From positions 1 through 8,003 of the forward strand of contig JAKBCD010000053.1 in the NCBI GenBank assembly GCA_021808205.1: a stretch of DNA of 8,003 bases. The letters are read 5' to 3'. Made by a program: the position numbers and the translations under genes. Below are positions 6,530 to 8,003 of this stretch, piece by piece (position 1 is the stretch's first letter; every line of letters begins with the position of its first letter). Below the pieces are notes generated by a model that saw only the letters and a program-made list of their open reading frames with translations, was not told the origin of the DNA and did not search any database. The stretch is from Pseudomonadota bacterium (GTDB lineage: Bacteria > Pseudomonadota > Alphaproteobacteria > Acetobacterales > Acetobacteraceae).

Positions 6530-7174
6530 ATGCAGCATGACGATATCTGGCGAGCGATCGATACACTGGCGGCGGAGCGGGGGCTCTCGCCCTCAGCGCT
6601 GGCGCGTCAGGCGGGACTGGATCCGACGAGTTTCAATCCCTCCAAGCGCTGTTCTGGCGATGGCAAGATGCGCTGGCCTTCAACGGAGAGCATTGCCAAA
6701 ATTTTATCCGTGACCGGCGCGCGGCTGGAGGATTTCTCGGCCCTGGTAAACGGCGCGCGCGCCATGCCGGAAGCGCGGCTGAAGGGCCGATCGCGCCTGC
6801 CTCTCATCGGCATTGCGCAGGCAGGTGCACAGGGGTTTTTCGACGATGGCGGCTATCCAGCCGGTGCCGGCTGGGATGAGGTGGAACTGCCAAGCGTCGC
6901 GGATGTGAACGCCTACGCGCTCAGCATCAATGGCGATTCAATGCAACCTGTCTACCGCCAGGGCGATACCATCGTGGTCTCCCCTGCAGCGCCGGTCCGC
7001 CAGGGAGACAGGGTGGTCGCCCGCAGCAAGGATGGTGCGGTTATGGCCAAACAGCTGCTGCGCCGCACGGCAGGGCGCATCGAACTAGGCAGCCTCAATC
7101 CGGATTTTCCGGATTTGCGCTTCTCAGCCCGGGATATTCTCTGGATGCACCGCATCATCTGGGCCAGCCAGTAA
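6530..7174 (+). CDS. HTH-type transcriptional regulator with S24 (LexA/CI-like) peptidase domain
   Basis: A 214-residue repressor-like protein. An N-terminal XRE-type helix-turn-helix spans about residues 6-62 (RGLSPSALARQAGLDPTSFN, then WPSTESIAKIL). A C-terminal S24 domain covers about 93-210. The Ser-Lys dyad is intact: S137 in NGDSMQP and K174 in MAKQL. A potential self-cleavage Ala-Gly bond is at A98-G99 (AQAGAQG). The Ser-Lys spacing of 37 equals that of E. coli LexA and the cleavage-to-Ser spacing is close to it, so RecA-stimulated self-cleavage is plausible but unproven. It is not LexA itself, since the HTH is of the XRE type. The ATG at 6530 lacks a clear Shine-Dalgarno sequence; an in-frame TTG at 6515 is a weaker alternative. 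It is divergent from the 77-aa gene, which it may control, possibly along with itself. Confidence 0.85.
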   Translation: MQHDDIWRAIDTLAAERGLSPSALARQAGLDPTSFNPSKRCSGDGKMRWPSTESIAKILSVTGARLEDFSALVNGARAMPEARLKGRSRLPLIGIAQAGAQGFFDDGGYPAGAGWDEVELPSVADVNAYALSINGDSMQPVYRQGDTIVVSPAAPVRQGDRVVARSKDGAVMAKQLLRRTAGRIELGSLNPDFPDLRFSARDILWMHRIIWASQ

Positions 7175-7239
7175 GGGCTTTAGGGCCCCATCACTTGAGG
7201 CTGACGCGCCAAAATGCTGCGGCTGAAAGCGTGAATTGG

Positions 7240-7255
7240 CCTCTTATTAAAGAGG
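7240..7255. repeat. Short hairpin after the S24 regulator gene
   Basis: CCTCTT-ATTA-AAGAGG forms a 6-bp stem with a 4-base loop in the 131-bp gap between the regulator and the convergent lipoprotein gene. No T-run follows on either strand, so it is not a typical intrinsic terminator, although its position between convergent genes fits a termination or mRNA-end role. The rest of the gap (7175-7305) shows nothing else I can support. Confidence 0.25.
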
Positions 7256-7305
7256 TGCAGCGCATTCAGGGCGATGCGGCGGCATCAACCTGACCATATC
7301 GCGCT

Positions 7306-7506
7306 TTAGTCATCGTCCCAGTCGCCCCACCAGCCGCCAAGAACAACCGGGGGTGCCACCACGGTTACCCCGGGGGCACCGTAGCCTGCGCCGCGGCCAT
7401 AGCCCGATGGATAATAAACACAGCCTGCAAGCGTAGCAGCGGCCAGAATTAACACAGCGCCACGGCGCAATCCCGCAAATCGTTTAAGTCCGGTTGAATG
7501 TCTCAT
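7306..7506 (-). CDS. Small lipoprotein, Gly/Tyr-rich, function unknown
   Basis: A 66-residue protein with a classic lipoprotein signal. It has a basic N-terminus (K8, R9, R14, R15), a hydrophobic stretch GAVLILAAATLAG (16-28), and the lipobox L26-A27-G28-C29. The mature part is only about 38 residues: CVYYPSGYGRGAGYGAPG, then VTVVAPPVVLGG and an acidic end (WWGDWDDD). No catalytic motif is visible, and a function cannot be assigned; an envelope-anchored structural or stress peptide is a guess. The ATG at 7506 is chosen because GAAGGA stands 7 bases before it and the signal peptide starts properly; a longer frame reaches 7596 but would bury the signal. It is convergent with the S24 regulator and divergent from alkA. 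Confidence 0.75.
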   Translation of the reverse strand: MRHSTGLKRFAGLRRGAVLILAAATLAGCVYYPSGYGRGAGYGAPGVTVVAPPVVLGGWWGDWDDD

Positions 7507-7563
7507 CTTTGCATCCTTCGCCAAAAACGGCGGCACTAATACCCAAACCCATGGATTCCAGAA

Positions 7564-7589
7564 TTTTGCGGCATCATTGCGGCGCAAAA
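7564..7589. repeat. Inverted repeat between lipoprotein and alkA genes
   Basis: TTTTGCG (7564-7570) and CGCAAAA (7583-7589) are perfect 7-bp inverted arms with a 12-base spacer. TTGCGGC is also directly repeated at 7566 and 7577, 11 bp apart, about one helical turn. It sits in the 160-bp gap between two divergent starts, so an operator for either gene is more likely than a terminator. No regulator can be named. Confidence 0.3.
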
Positions 7590-7666
7590 CTGGCAAAATG
7601 TAAAACTCTGCAACAAGCCACGCGCCATCATCTTGCCCGCCCCGGCATCGCCTGCGAGACTGCGTT

Positions 7667-8003
7667 ATGGACTCTCCTGTTCACCACCTCGCAAAAGCAG
7701 ATTCACGCCTGGGCAGTTTCATGGCGCGCGTCGGGCCATTGCGGCGTGAGAAGCCGGAACATACCGAACTCTATCCAGCCTTGTTGTCCGCCGTAGCGCA
7801 TCAACAGCTTCACGCCAACGCCGCGTTAGCCATTCTCGGGCGGCTGAAAACCGCATGTGGTGGAGATCTGCCCAATCCGGCCACGCTTCTTGCCATGCCA
7901 GATGATGCCGTTCGCGCCTGCGGTTTCTCCGCCTCAAAAATGGCGGCCATCCGCGATGTGGCAGCCAAGGCGGCGGATGGCACCATCCCCAGTCGCACCC
8001 GCG
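7667..8003 (+). CDS. alkA: DNA-3-methyladenine glycosylase II (AlkA-like), N-terminal part, cut by right edge
   Basis: The frame from the ATG at 7667 runs open to the window edge, giving 112 residues of a helix-hairpin-helix base-excision glycosylase. Recognisable segments are HLAKADSRLGSFMARVGPL (7-25), LLSAVAHQQLHANAAL, the counterpart of the family's AIxxQQLSxxAA helix, and VRACGFSASKMAAIRDVA, the hinge before the HhH motif. AlkA-type enzymes remove alkylated purines such as 3-methyladenine from DNA; the catalytic Asp lies beyond the window. The frame is open upstream only to a TAA at 7601 and holds no other ATG. The ribosome binding site is weak (GAGA). Alkylation-inducible (Ada) control is common for alkA but no Ada box is recognised here. 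Confidence 0.85.
   Translation, partial: MDSPVHHLAKADSRLGSFMARVGPLRREKPEHTELYPALLSAVAHQQLHANAALAILGRLKTACGGDLPNPATLLAMPDDAVRACGFSASKMAAIRDVAAKAADGTIPSRTR

Noticed and set aside
7507..7596. Longer start for the lipoprotein
   Set aside because: It would place the signal peptide internally; the ATG at 7506 has a proper ribosome binding site.
7757..7769. GAAC-N5-GAAC in the alkA coding region as a second SOS box
   Set aside because: The spacing is 5, not the required 7, and it lies inside the gene.
7494..7796. Plus-strand open frame of 100 codons over the lipoprotein start and alkA start
   Set aside because: It overlaps both better-supported genes in another frame and has no protein-like motif or ribosome binding site.

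Overview
The window looks like a chromosomal stretch of an alphaproteobacterium with moderately high GC. The clues are the style of the S24/LexA-like regulator, a direct-repeat GAAC-N7-GAAC motif of the alphaproteobacterial SOS type, and housekeeping genes (cysQ, pepA, alkA) around an accessory operon. No species can be named from the sequence alone.

Layout: (1) 1-258, minus strand: the N-terminal part of a CysQ-type phosphatase running off the left edge. (2) 344-6125, plus strand: one tightly packed run of six genes, pepA-ureE-ureF-ureAB-ureC-ureD. Three junctions are 4-bp start/stop overlaps and the other two gaps are 10 and 3 bp, so this reads as a single transcription and translation unit headed by leucyl aminopeptidase. 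(3) 6103-6336, minus strand: a small uncharacterised gene whose end overlaps the end of ureD. (4) 6337-6529: an AT-rich divergent promoter region with an SOS-box-like direct repeat and a palindrome. (5) 6530-7174, plus strand: an HTH-S24 regulator. (6) 7306-7506, minus strand: a tiny lipoprotein. (7) 7667 to the right edge, plus strand: the start of an AlkA-type DNA glycosylase.

The urease genes encode a fused gamma-beta subunit, a catalytic alpha subunit, and the maturation proteins UreE (nickel delivery), UreF and UreD (apo-urease scaffold). The GTPase UreG is not in the window and must be supplied from elsewhere if the enzyme is matured in the usual way.

The most notable content is the alpha subunit. 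All nickel ligands, the carbamylated lysine and the catalytic His/Arg are present, but the active-site surroundings are unusual. The flap cysteine is alanine, the alanine after the Asp ligand (D-S-Q-A) is glycine, and the usual Gly/Thr-rich urea-binding loop is replaced and about five residues shorter. UreE carries its His cluster near the N-terminus rather than in a C-terminal tail. Together these suggest a divergent urease lineage, or possibly a urease-like amidohydrolase with altered kinetics or substrate, co-expressed with a peptidase.
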